Source of the DNA: Bacteroidota bacterium
GTDB taxonomy: Bacteria; Bacteroidota; Bacteroidia; J057; JAJTIE01
Direction of reading: 5' to 3'
Assembly: GCA_021300195.1 (NCBI GenBank)
Contig: JAJTIE010000002.1
Coordinates: forward strand, 1 to 64,000
DNA: 64,000 nt
Shown here: positions 25,248-33,362 of the stretch, one piece after another
Numbering within the stretch: the stretch's first letter is position 1
Layout of the letters: each line of letters begins with the position of its first letter
The notes under the pieces: generated by a model
Database searches by the model: none
The model's input: only the letters and a program-made list of their open reading frames with translations
Told to the model about the DNA's origin: nothing
Translations under genes and position numbers: made by a program

Positions 25248-26115
25248 GGTCAGCATAATAGTGCCAGCCTATAATGCAGAGGCTTTCCTGGCTGAAACCC
25301 TGGACAGCATACAAGCGCAAAGCCTCGCAGATTTTGAGGTGCTTGTTGTTGATGACGGCAGTACAGATCAGACAAAGGACATCGCCCAATCTTTTCTGAA
25401 GGATACGCGCTTTCAGTATTTCTACAAGGAGAATACGGGCGTATCGGCAACGCGAAACTACGGACTGGAGAGGTGCAGGGGTACGTATGTCTGTTTTTTT
25501 GATGCGGATGACCTGATGCTACCCGATTTTTTGCAGGCTTGTGTAGCTACCCTGGAGGCAGACAGCGGTAAAGACGGGGTTTATGTAGCCTATGAGGCTT
25601 TTGAAAGTGGATCTAATCAGCCGCTCTCCCTGGTTCGTTACCAGCCACCTGGAAACGAGGTAGTAGATCTGCTCACCTTCAATGGTCAGGCGGGGCATCC
25701 GCCCAGCTCTGTCGTGGTAAAGACCCTGGCGGCACAAAGTGTTGGCGGGTTTGATCCAGCGCTAAGCACATCGGCCGATAAGGACTTCTGGATTCGCTTT
25801 GCCCATTCCTACCGCTTCGCATACTGTGATCGGACGCTGGTGCGCTACCGTGTTCACGCCAACCAGATGCATCGAAATATTGATGCTATGGCGAAAGACA
25901 TGAAACACATCTATAAAAAGGTGAAGGATCATAACCTGCTGGGTAGCAGATGGTTCTACCGGTATGCCTATGCCAGGAGCTTGCTCGTTCTATCAGGCTC
26001 TTACTACAGCCATACGAGCAACTACCTGCAGGCTATACGCTATGCGCTGCTCTCCTTCCTCACCCACCCGAAGCCGATGCTGCGCAAGCTGGCGGAGTGG
26101 ATGAGGCAAGGCTGA
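25240..26115 (+). CDS. glycosyltransferase family 2
   Basis: This encodes 291 residues from the ATG at 25240 (MPKVSIIVPAYNAEAF); the overlap with the preceding stop reads ATGCCTAA. GT-A motifs are VSIIVPAYNAEAFLAETLDSI, VLVVDDGSTDQT, GVSATRNYGLERC, FFDADDLMLPDF (DxD) and SADKDFWIRFAHSYRF. There is no transmembrane helix, so the enzyme is cytoplasmic or peripheral. It lies directly behind a methyltransferase, suggesting a two-gene unit modifying a surface glycan. One 60-base line that I counted (25381-25440) has 27 G+C, lower than most of the window. Confidence 0.9.
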   Translation: MPKVSIIVPAYNAEAFLAETLDSIQAQSLADFEVLVVDDGSTDQTKDIAQSFLKDTRFQYFYKENTGVSATRNYGLERCRGTYVCFFDADDLMLPDFLQACVATLEADSGKDGVYVAYEAFESGSNQPLSLVRYQPPGNEVVDLLTFNGQAGHPPSSVVVKTLAAQSVGGFDPALSTSADKDFWIRFAHSYRFAYCDRTLVRYRVHANQMHRNIDAMAKDMKHIYKKVKDHNLLGSRWFYRYAYARSLLVLSGSYYSHTSNYLQAIRYALLSFLTHPKPMLRKLAEWMRQG

Positions 26116-26137
26116 AATCGAACGCTTCATTTCTCCC

Positions 26138-27070
26138 CTAGCCCACCTGCGTCTGGCCAGCCAGTAGATACAGCACAGCCATACGGCTCGCCACGCCATT
26201 CATCACTTGATCCAGTATCACAGCCTGCGGGTGGTCTGCTACTTCGCTGGTAATCTCTACGCCCCGGTTTATGGGCCCTGGATGCAGAACGGTCAGTGCC
26301 TTGTTTGCCCGCTCCAGCCGGGGTAGGCTAAGGCCGTACAGCTGGTGATACTCCTGTAGGCTGGGAAAATAGCGCGTATCCTGCCGCTCCAGCTGGATGC
26401 GCAGCATGTTCAGGGCATCTGCCCAGCGAATGGTTTCGTCCAGGTTATGGCTCACCTCCACCCCCAGCTCCTGGATGTAGCGGGGGATAAGAGTGGGGGG
26501 GCCACACACCCGGACCTTGGCCCCGAGTAGCTGTAGGCAAAAGATATTGCTTAGTGCTACGCGGCTATGCACAATATCGCCCACGATGGCAATATGCGCA
26601 CCAGCCAGCGGGCCCAGGCGCTCTTGCAGGCTATAGGCATCCAGCAGGGCCTGGGTGGGATGCTCATGCGTGCCGTCTCCTGCATTTACAATGGCAGCAG
26701 ATATATGCCTGGCCAAGAAGTGCGGGGCCCCGGGCCTGGGGTGACGCATCACAATCACGTCTACCTTCATGGCCAGGATGTTATTCACGGTATCCAGCAG
26801 GCTTTCGCCCTTACTCACGCTGCTGCTGCTAGCGCTGAAGTTGATCACATCTGCCGAGAGCCGCTTCTGCGCCAGCTCAAAGGAAATGCGGGTGCGGGTA
26901 CTATTCTCAAAGAACAGGTTGGCAATGGTAACATCCCGCAGGCTGGGCACCTTCTTTATGGGGCGCTCCAGCACCGTCTTAAACTCACGCGTGGTGGAAA
27001 AGAGGATCTCCAGGTCTGCAGCCTGCAGGCTCTTTATGCCCAGTAAATGCTTGACACTCAGCTCCGACAT
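26138..27070 (-). CDS. pyrB: aspartate carbamoyltransferase catalytic subunit
   Basis: This encodes 310 residues, the normal catalytic-chain length. It condenses carbamoyl phosphate and aspartate to carbamoyl-aspartate, the committed step of pyrimidine synthesis. Motifs include the carbamoyl phosphate loop FFENSTRTRISFE, the SSSVSKGESLLDT loop, HPTQALLDAYSL, and HPGPINRGVE. No pyrI regulatory chain is adjacent. It overlaps the pyrR stop by one base, so translation is coupled with PyrR. Confidence 0.96.
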   Translation of the reverse strand: MSELSVKHLLGIKSLQAADLEILFSTTREFKTVLERPIKKVPSLRDVTIANLFFENSTRTRISFELAQKRLSADVINFSASSSSVSKGESLLDTVNNILAMKVDVIVMRHPRPGAPHFLARHISAAIVNAGDGTHEHPTQALLDAYSLQERLGPLAGAHIAIVGDIVHSRVALSNIFCLQLLGAKVRVCGPPTLIPRYIQELGVEVSHNLDETIRWADALNMLRIQLERQDTRYFPSLQEYHQLYGLSLPRLERANKALTVLHPGPINRGVEITSEVADHPQAVILDQVMNGVASRMAVLYLLAGQTQVG

Positions 27071-27606
27071 TAGTTTTCTATATAGATCAGGTCTTCTCCG
27101 TTTTCCTGCCAGCTCACCTTCACGCGCTCTCGCTCCAGGGTGTCTACCTGTATACCGGCATAATCAGCCTGTATGGGTAGCTGGCGCAGGCGGCTTCGGT
27201 CTACCAGCACAGCCAGCTCTACGCCTACCGGGCGGCCAAAGGCGAGCATGGCATCCAGGGCAGCCCGCACCGTGCGGCCGGTGTACAGCACATCATCCAG
27301 CAGGATCACCTGCCGCCCTTCTATGATAAAGTCTACCCGGGTGGCGTTGGGCAGTAGGGGGCTTTGGCTGCGGCGGAAGTCGTCTCGGTAAAAGGTAACG
27401 TCCAGCTCGCCATAGGGCACATCTGCCCGGCCCGACAGCTGCTGTAGTAGCCGCGCCATACGGCGGCCAAAGTGTACGCCCCGGGGCTGGATGCCAATGA
27501 GGCAACAGCCTGCCAGCTGCGGGTGCCGCTCCAGCATCTCATAGGCCATGCGGTGGAACATAATCTGCATTTTTTCGGCCCGGTACAGTTCTCGTCTTTC
27601 ACTCAT
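27070..27606 (-). CDS. pyrR: PyrR: pyrimidine operon regulator / uracil phosphoribosyltransferase
   Basis: This encodes 178 residues. It is a type I phosphoribosyltransferase with the PRPP loop VILLDDVLYTGRTVRAALDAM, the CCLIGIQPRGVHFGRRMA segment and a C-terminal VDTLERERVKVSW characteristic of PyrR rather than Upp. In Gram-positive bacteria PyrR binds leader RNA to attenuate pyr operons and has weak uracil phosphoribosyltransferase activity. Here it is sandwiched between overlapping genes (4 bases with the EVE gene, 1 base with pyrB), leaving no room for an attenuator between them. Confidence 0.94.
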   Translation of the reverse strand: MSERRELYRAEKMQIMFHRMAYEMLERHPQLAGCCLIGIQPRGVHFGRRMARLLQQLSGRADVPYGELDVTFYRDDFRRSQSPLLPNATRVDFIIEGRQVILLDDVLYTGRTVRAALDAMLAFGRPVGVELAVLVDRSRLRQLPIQADYAGIQVDTLERERVKVSWQENGEDLIYIEN

Positions 27607-28022
27607 GGCAGCGGGGTTTCGGCTAGTTGCAGCAGTGCGTCAAATTGTGTGGGCGTTACCGGCATCACACTCAGGCGGCCACCCCGCACCAGGCCCAGGT
27701 GCGCAAAGCGGGCATCTGCCTTGATTGTGCGCAGTGATATGGGTTTGCCTAGCGCCCGTTCTGCCCGCAGGTCTACACACGACCAGCGTTCGGGTTCCTC
27801 AGCAGTGGGGTCGGGGTAGTGTGTCCGGGCCACGCGGGCCAGCCCTACCAGCTCCTTGTCGCTTACCGAGTGGTACACCAGCACCCAGTCGTCCAGCTCC
27901 ATAGCCCGCAGGTAGTTGCGGGCCTGGTAGTTCCGTACCCCATCCCAGGGTGTTATCTTTTCGGCCACCATATCTTGCCAGCTGTGTGTCTCCGGCTCTG
28001 TCTTCACTATCCAGTATGCCAT
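27603..28022 (-). CDS. EVE domain-containing protein
   Basis: This encodes 139 residues from the ATG at 28022 (MAYWIVKTEPETHSW); the frame is open upstream but would pass through the promoter box. The EVE fold (PUA-like) is clear from YWIVKTEPE, WDGVRNYQARNYLRAMELDDWVLVYHS, LVGLARV and YPDPT. EVE domains bind modified bases in DNA or RNA and occur alone or with restriction systems. Here it heads a tightly overlapping EVE-pyrR-pyrB unit, which could hint at a link to nucleotide metabolism or be chance. The divergent neighbour is a histidine kinase gene. Confidence 0.92.
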   Translation of the reverse strand: MAYWIVKTEPETHSWQDMVAEKITPWDGVRNYQARNYLRAMELDDWVLVYHSVSDKELVGLARVARTHYPDPTAEEPERWSCVDLRAERALGKPISLRTIKADARFAHLGLVRGGRLSVMPVTPTQFDALLQLAETPLP

Positions 28023-28025
28023 GCC

Positions 28026-28068
28026 CAAAAGTACTGAAAAGCGAGCGTTTCGCTCAGCACCAAAAGTA
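28026..28068 (-). promoter_or_regulatory. two -7 boxes and a hairpin before the EVE-pyrR-pyrB unit
   Basis: TACTTTTG occurs twice on the minus strand, at 28068-28061 and 28033-28026. The proximal copy ends only three bases before the EVE ATG. Between them lies a 5-bp hairpin (GAGCG at 28043-28047, CGCTC at 28051-28055). Neither box has a clear TTTG at the -33 spacing. Confidence 0.5.
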
Positions 28069-28201
28069 ACTAGCACAATATACCTATCATCAGCTGGCAG
28101 GGTGCCTGGCATTTATCTTCATTTTTGTGCGTTTTGGTGGTATTTACCCCCTGTATGCTTGCAGGTATAGTACTACTTACCGTATTTCATCGTGTAGCGG
28201 C

Positions 28202-29692
28202 ATGTATTTGCCCACAACCCTAGTCTGCACCAAGCCCTTGAACACGTTCCAACTACTCATTCTGCATGAATCGCCCTCAGATGCGGAGCAGATTGTTCAG
28301 CAACTGAAGGCTGCGTGCCCCGAGTTGCAGGCCCATGTAGTGGAGGAAACGGCAGAGCTAAGGCAAAAACTGGAGCAAGAGAATATAGACGCTGTGATCA
28401 GCCTGGATCAGCCCGAAAACCTGAGCCTGCTGGATGCCCTACAGATATGCAGGGCCTGGCAGCCTGGGCTTGCCTTCATTGCCCTACAGCTGGGCGAGGT
28501 GCCCATCCCTACAGATCAGCTGAAGCAGCACGGTGCTACCGATGTGCTGACGGGTGCCGCCCTGGCACGGCTATACGCACGTATACGCCACCTGATAGAC
28601 GAAAAAAACACCCGAGAGGCTGATAGGCAGACCAACAGCAAGCTGCTGAAAAGCCAGCAACGATACCGGGTAATGGCTGAAAATGCCGTAGATGCCATCA
28701 TCCTGCTGGACCAAGATGGCCACATCAACTTCTGTACCCCATCCGTACAGGAGGTGCTGGGCCGACCACAGCAAGAGATTGTAGGCCAGGCCATCCGACC
28801 CCTGATAGACCTGAAAGACCAGAATAGCCTGGTGCATGCGCTTAAGCTTGTGCTTACCAAGCAAAAGCCCATGAACCTCATCCTGCGGCTTGCGCTGGAA
28901 GAAGAGCGCTGGATAGACTGCCACATAAAGCCCATAGCGCTGGAGGAAGACCGGCTGCTGATCGTATGCCGAGACATAACCGACCGAAAGCGCGAAGAAA
29001 AGCGGCAGCTAAATGAAAAGTTGAGCCAACAACTGACCCTAATGAACGCTGTGGTAGAAGTGCAGGAGAATGAACGTAAACGCCTGAGCGAAGAACTGCA
29101 CGATGGCATAGGCCCTATACTGAGTGCTGTGCGCATGAACATTAGCAGTACCAGCATGTACGACCTGACAGATACCAGAGACGCAAGCCTGCTATCCAAC
29201 GCCGTGAAGCTGCTGGATGACTGCCTGATGGAGCTGCGCAACCTGGCAAAGAACCTGATACCCCCCGCCCTGAACGACTATGGGCTGTACCGAGCCCTAA
29301 GAAACTTCTGCGAAAAAAATGACAAACTGAGAGACATACGGGTAAACTACAAGATAAAAGAGCCCGGATGGAACCTGAGCCCTGTGGCAGAGATAACCGG
29401 CTACCGGGTAAGCCAGGAGCTGATAAACAATGCCCTGAAGTACAGCAAGGCCCAAAACATCTTCCTGGAGGTAGGCCCCATTGTACGCCGTGGCAAAGAC
29501 CAACTGCGCATCATTGTGCGAGATGACGGGGTGGGTTTCGATTTTTCGCAAAGCTTTCAGAACGAAAAGGGCATGGGCCTGCGCAATATCGCGAGCCGCA
29601 TACATCTTTTGGGCGGCATGTTCGTGGTGGAAACCTCGCCTGGCCATGGCAGCACATTTGTGGTAGATTTGCCTAAAGCTTCGCCCTCATGA
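28202..29692 (+). CDS. sensor histidine kinase (receiver-like, PAS, HisKA_3)
   Basis: This encodes 496 residues from the ATG at 28202; a longer start at 28127 is possible. The N-terminal 130 or so residues look like a CheY-like receiver fold (FQLLILHESPSDAEQIVQQL, DAVISLDQPE) with a poorly conserved acidic pocket. A PAS domain follows at about 155-265 (YRVMAENAVDAIILLDQDG), then a HisKA_3 helix pair with the phosphoacceptor His300 in SEELHDGIGPILS, and a HATPase domain with the N box QELINNALKYSK and GMGLRNI. No transmembrane segment is seen, so it is a cytoplasmic NarL-family kinase. It overlaps the next gene by 4 bases. No response regulator is adjacent. Confidence 0.87.
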   Translation: MYLPTTLVCTKPLNTFQLLILHESPSDAEQIVQQLKAACPELQAHVVEETAELRQKLEQENIDAVISLDQPENLSLLDALQICRAWQPGLAFIALQLGEVPIPTDQLKQHGATDVLTGAALARLYARIRHLIDEKNTREADRQTNSKLLKSQQRYRVMAENAVDAIILLDQDGHINFCTPSVQEVLGRPQQEIVGQAIRPLIDLKDQNSLVHALKLVLTKQKPMNLILRLALEEERWIDCHIKPIALEEDRLLIVCRDITDRKREEKRQLNEKLSQQLTLMNAVVEVQENERKRLSEELHDGIGPILSAVRMNISSTSMYDLTDTRDASLLSNAVKLLDDCLMELRNLAKNLIPPALNDYGLYRALRNFCEKNDKLRDIRVNYKIKEPGWNLSPVAEITGYRVSQELINNALKYSKAQNIFLEVGPIVRRGKDQLRIIVRDDGVGFDFSQSFQNEKGMGLRNIASRIHLLGGMFVVETSPGHGSTFVVDLPKASPS

Positions 29693-30618
29693 GTCGATTT
29701 TTCATTGTTTGCCTCATCCTGGTCAGCTGGGCTTGCACAAGCGAGGATAAGGACACCCAGCCCCTGGACCCCACCGAGGATGACACTGCACAGCTGAATG
29801 CAGCCCTGGAACGCTATGTGCAGGGCTACCTGGCCTACCAGCGCACCCAGGTACGGGCCGGAGAGGCGGTGGGCAGCTGTACCGCAGGCAGTTTGAGTAT
29901 CGGCTTGCAGGACTCAATTATACAGGTTATCAACTACTTCCGGCGCGAGTGCTACCTGCCCGAGGTTAGCCTGAACACCGCTAACCAGGCAGCCTGCCAG
30001 CAGGCTGCCCTCATGATAGGGGCAAACGGGGGCAGCACCCGCCCAGACCCACCTGCTACCTGGCTGTGCTATACCCCCGCCGGAGCCAGTATTATGGCTA
30101 GCGGAAACACCCTATCGGGCAGGGAGGGTACCGAGGCCATCCTCAGCTGGATGCTGGATGAAGGGGTAAGCAATACAGCCACCCCAAACCGGCGGCGCAT
30201 CCTCTACACCCGCGCGGGCAGCTTTGGCACTGGCGGAAACGCACAGGCCACCACCCTGTGGACGCAGGACTCGAGCGGAAACCAGACTAATCTGCCCCCC
30301 TTTATCGCCTACCCACCCGAGCGATTCTTCCCCAGCCCGCTGGTGCCAAAGCGATGGAGTTTTTCCATCCCCGGGGCCGACTTTGGCAGCGCGGTGGTGA
30401 GCATGAGCAACCGGCTAAACGGCCAAAGCATAGTCGTACAGAAAAACATCCTGAACAACCAGGTGGGCGATGCTACCCTAACCTGGGAGGTAGGCAGCCT
30501 ACCGCTGCCCCCACCTGCCGGCTTCATCCCCTATACCGTACAGATAGAGAATGTGCTGATAGATGGCCAGGCCCGCCGCTACAGCTACACCGTGCAGATT
30601 TTTAACCCCATCCGATAA
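29689..30618 (+). CDS. CAP/SCP-domain lipoprotein
   Basis: This encodes 309 residues. The N-terminus MSRFFIVCLILVSWACTSED is a lipoprotein signal peptide with Cys16 as the likely lipidation site, placing the protein in the outer or inner membrane facing the periplasm. The segment at about 75-185 has CAP-superfamily character (IQVINYFRRECYLPEVSLNTANQAACQQAALMI, then ILSWMLDEGVSNTATPNRRRILY). The C-terminal 100 or so residues form a beta-rich domain. It overlaps the histidine kinase gene by 4 bases (ATGA), so both are probably made together; a sensory or ligand-binding role is speculation. The family call is moderate. Confidence 0.7.
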   Translation: MSRFFIVCLILVSWACTSEDKDTQPLDPTEDDTAQLNAALERYVQGYLAYQRTQVRAGEAVGSCTAGSLSIGLQDSIIQVINYFRRECYLPEVSLNTANQAACQQAALMIGANGGSTRPDPPATWLCYTPAGASIMASGNTLSGREGTEAILSWMLDEGVSNTATPNRRRILYTRAGSFGTGGNAQATTLWTQDSSGNQTNLPPFIAYPPERFFPSPLVPKRWSFSIPGADFGSAVVSMSNRLNGQSIVVQKNILNNQVGDATLTWEVGSLPLPPPAGFIPYTVQIENVLIDGQARRYSYTVQIFNPIR

Positions 30619-30655
30619 TTCGAGCCGTTCGTCGATGCCTATTAGCCACCGCCGT

Positions 30656-30686
30656 TTTGTGTTTCGTGCTGCAAGTGCTATTTTTG
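30656..30686 (+). promoter_or_regulatory. consensus Bacteroidota promoter
   Basis: TTTG at 30656-30659 and TATTTTTG at 30679-30686 are separated by exactly 19 bases, matching TTTG-N19-TAnnTTTG with no mismatch. It lies about 50 bases before the ATG at 30739. This is the best promoter in the window. Confidence 0.75.
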
Positions 30687-30738
30687 GCATCCCTATTCCC
30701 AAGCACATTCCGTAAAATTTGGCTCTATAAACGCCCAT

Positions 30739-31158
30739 ATGATCCCGATCGTAGACACGCCCAAGGGGCATGCCAATGCTGCACTTGCTTATTTCTTTCG
30801 TGGCCTGATAAATGCCGATGATGGGCTTAGCGCTACGCAGGAGAAGAAAATAGAAACCCTTATCTACAAAATGCGCAACGGCCTGCCGGGTGACTATGAG
30901 TCTATTATAGACGATATGCGCCTGATGAAGACCGACCCGGACTATGCCAGCTGGGAGCCCCTGCAGTTTGCAAACACAGGCTTGGCGCACTTCGACCTAT
31001 TTGTAGAAAGCGGTGAGGCCGATGACAATCAGGTAATGGAAGTGATAGAAACCATGGACATCATCATGGAGATAGGTGAGGTAAACCAGCTCGAGCTGGC
31101 CTACATGAAGCACATCAAAAGGGAATTTGACACACGCTATGCTGCTATGATAAAGTGA
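30739..31158 (+). CDS. small acidic helical hypothetical protein
   Basis: This encodes 139 residues, without a signal peptide. It is helix-rich and acidic (ANAALAYFFRGLINADDG, GDYESIIDDMRLMKTDPDY, NQVMEVIETMDIIMEIGEV, LELAYMKHIKREFDTRYAAMIK). The layout recalls TerB-like proteins, which also carry acidic residues in a helical bundle, but I cannot confirm that. A consensus promoter lies upstream and a strong terminator downstream, so it is a monocistronic, probably well expressed gene. Confidence 0.7.
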   Translation: MIPIVDTPKGHANAALAYFFRGLINADDGLSATQEKKIETLIYKMRNGLPGDYESIIDDMRLMKTDPDYASWEPLQFANTGLAHFDLFVESGEADDNQVMEVIETMDIIMEIGEVNQLELAYMKHIKREFDTRYAAMIK

Positions 31159-31182
31159 GCAGCCTAGCAGCCTATGCCCCAC

Positions 31183-31223
31183 ACACTGCCCCCCTGCCCG
31201 CCTGGGCAGGCAGTGTTTTTTTT
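31183..31223 (+). terminator. rho-independent terminator
   Basis: A nested stem: outer arms ACACTGCC (31183-31190) and GGCAGTGT (31209-31216), inner arms CTGCCC and GGGCAG, followed by a run of T to 31223. Confidence 0.9.
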
Positions 31224-31262
31224 ACGTACTTAACGGCCTGAATCAAGAAAAACTCATCCGGG

Positions 31263-32009
31263 ATGGAAAACTTACTCGCAGGAAAAACAGCGCTGATAAC
31301 AGGAGGCACCCGTGGCATCGGCCAGGCAATCGTAATGGAACTGGCCCGGCAGGGTGCGCACGTTGCCTTCACCTACGCGGGCAGCGTAGACCGTGCCAAA
31401 AGCATAGAGCAGGCACTGGGAGGCATCAAAACTCAGGTAAAGTCTTACCAGGCCGATGCCGCAGATATGGCCAAGGCCCAGGAAGTGGTAGACGACGTAG
31501 TGGCTACCTTTGGCAGCCTGGACATCCTCATTAACAATGCCGGCATTACCCGAGACAACCTGCTGCTGCGCATGAGCGAGGAGCAATGGGATGAGGTGAT
31601 GGAAAAAAACCTGAAAAGTGTGTACAACTACACCAAGGCGGTGGCCAAGCCCATGATGAAGCAGCGGAGCGGTAGTATCATCAACATGAGCTCCATAGTA
31701 GGCGTGAATGGCAATGCAGGCCAGAGCAACTATGCCGCCAGCAAGGCAGGTATCATTGGCTTTACCCAGAGCATAGCCAAGGAGCTGGCAAGCCGGGGTA
31801 TACGCTGCAATGCCATTGCCCCCGGCTTCATTGCTACCGAGATGACCGATGCCATCCCTGAGGCTGAGCTCTCTAAATGGATAGAAAACATACCCCTGAA
31901 GCGCGCCGGGACACCCGAAGATGTGGCGCGCCTGTGCCTGTTTCTGGCCAGCGACTGGAGCAGCTACATCACCGGCCAAACCATCCTTATAGACGGGGGG
32001 ATGAGCTAG
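31263..32009 (+). CDS. fabG: 3-oxoacyl-[acyl-carrier-protein] reductase
   Basis: This encodes 248 residues, the typical FabG length. It performs NADPH-dependent reduction of beta-ketoacyl-ACP in fatty acid elongation. The SDR signatures are complete: TGGTRGIG (cofactor loop), NNAGITRDNLLLRM, MSSIVGVNGNAGQSNYAASKAG (catalytic Ser, Tyr, Lys) and the FabG-specific RCNAIAPGFIATEMTDAIPE and YITGQTILIDGGMS. There are no neighbouring fab genes, so a related SDR reductase is a minor alternative. It is followed after 42 bases by a fumarylacetoacetase-family gene. Confidence 0.93.
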   Translation: MENLLAGKTALITGGTRGIGQAIVMELARQGAHVAFTYAGSVDRAKSIEQALGGIKTQVKSYQADAADMAKAQEVVDDVVATFGSLDILINNAGITRDNLLLRMSEEQWDEVMEKNLKSVYNYTKAVAKPMMKQRSGSIINMSSIVGVNGNAGQSNYAASKAGIIGFTQSIAKELASRGIRCNAIAPGFIATEMTDAIPEAELSKWIENIPLKRAGTPEDVARLCLFLASDWSSYITGQTILIDGGMS

Positions 32010-32051
32010 CACCCGGTTTTCCCGATTCGCCACACCGACTCCTACTGTACC

Positions 32052-33035
32052 ATGCGGCTTGCACACCTGCACCTGGATAACCGACCCCAAATGGTATGGG
32101 TGGGGGACGAGCGCTGTGTACCCGCAGCCTATGTAGCCCAGGCCGAGGGGGTGGCGCTGCCCGAAACCATAGATGCCCTGGTGGCCGACCTGCCCCGCTG
32201 GGAGGAGGCTGTACGGAACTACTACGGCAAGTGGATGGCAGGCAGCTATGCAGAGTATGCCCTACCCTGGAAGCCCCTGGCAGCCCTAAGCCCCATCCTG
32301 CGGCCCCGCTCTTGCCGAGATGCCTACGCGTTTCGCCAGCATGTAGAGACCAGCAGGCGAAACCGAAATGTGCCCATGATACCGGAGTTTGACCAGTTTC
32401 CGGTGTTCTACTTTACCAACCATCAAACGGTGGTGGGGGCCGGAGAACTGCACTTCATGCCCCGGCACTTTGAGCAGCTGGACTACGAGCTGGAAGTAGC
32501 CATCGTGCTAGGCAAAGGAGGCCGAAACCTGCATGCCAGCGAAGCCGATGCCTGCATCTTTGGCCTATGCACCATGAACGACTGGAGCGCACGTGCCCTG
32601 CAAATGGAAGAAATGAAGCTGAACCTGGGCCCCGCCAAGGGCAAGGACTTTGCTACTGGCCTGGGCCCCATGCTGGTAACCGTGGATGAACTGGCTGGAC
32701 AGGAAGTGCCCGCACACCACGGCCACACCGGCAAAACCTGGAACCTGCAAATGACCGCCAGCATAAACGGAAAACGCATGAGCGAAGGCAATCTGTCGGA
32801 CATGAACTGGACCTTTGCCGAGATCCTGGAGCGCATAAGCTACGGGGTAGACGTGTATCCGGCAGAGGTAATTGGCAGTGGTACGGCTGGTACAGGCTGC
32901 CTGCTGGAGCTGAATGGAACCGCCCGGCTGGCAAACCCCGCCCACACACCCCAGTGGCTGCAGCCTGGAGACCGAATGGAAGTGTGTGTGCAGCAGCTGG
33001 GCTGCCTGCACAATACCCTGCACCTGGCATCCTAG
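32052..33035 (+). CDS. fumarylacetoacetate hydrolase family protein
   Basis: This encodes 327 residues. The FAH catalytic fold is evident: FYFTNHQTVVGAGE, LDYELEVAIVLGKGGRNLHASEA (metal-binding Glu residues), FGLCTMNDWSARALQMEEMKLNLGPAKGKDFATGLGPMLVT (metal-binding Asp and substrate Lys), and EVIGSGTAGTGCLLEL. Members cleave C-C bonds in beta-diketo acids, either fumarylacetoacetate in tyrosine breakdown or acylpyruvates. The spacing to fabG suggests cotranscription, but no other catabolic gene is present, so the substrate is not known. Confidence 0.9.
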   Translation: MRLAHLHLDNRPQMVWVGDERCVPAAYVAQAEGVALPETIDALVADLPRWEEAVRNYYGKWMAGSYAEYALPWKPLAALSPILRPRSCRDAYAFRQHVETSRRNRNVPMIPEFDQFPVFYFTNHQTVVGAGELHFMPRHFEQLDYELEVAIVLGKGGRNLHASEADACIFGLCTMNDWSARALQMEEMKLNLGPAKGKDFATGLGPMLVTVDELAGQEVPAHHGHTGKTWNLQMTASINGKRMSEGNLSDMNWTFAEILERISYGVDVYPAEVIGSGTAGTGCLLELNGTARLANPAHTPQWLQPGDRMEVCVQQLGCLHNTLHLAS

Positions 33036-33362
33036 GCACGCACCGGCACACGTGGGCTGGATAGCAGGGCAAATCTGGTTGGTGTCTTTTTACTACCTAC
33101 TCGAAACATACCAAACATGGCTTACGTACAAGGGCGTACCAGCACCATATGCTACTACGCCAAACATACCACGAATCCCTCCTGCAGAGCCCTTTGTTTA
33201 GCTGCACCCGCCTCCGAAGCACACTTTTCAAGAGACCCGGAGTCGTCCAAACCCGTACGTGGGCAGGTTGGCACAGTCAGTAGTTCTTCTTCCCAGCTGT
33301 AGGGGCATATGCAGATAAGACAATTACTGCCAGGCAGCCTTACACCCATTTTTATGGACTAG
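33036..33362. other. intergenic region without recognised features
   Basis: About 330 bases lie between two plus-strand genes. A 61-codon frame at 33117-33302 has no protein-like features. I saw no stem plus T-run, no consensus promoter and no tRNA-like fold. It must hold the promoter of the kinase at 33363, but I cannot point to it. Confidence 0.4.

Noticed and set aside
31272-32090. 272-codon minus-strand frame opposite fabG
   Set aside because: It is a shadow of the fabG coding strand, with no domain of its own and many Tyr/His/Gly typical of reverse reading of GC-rich genes.
33117-33302. Possible small protein (61 codons) before the multi-PAS kinase gene
   Set aside because: No promoter or hydrophobic/signal features; the Ser-rich end looks like random reading.
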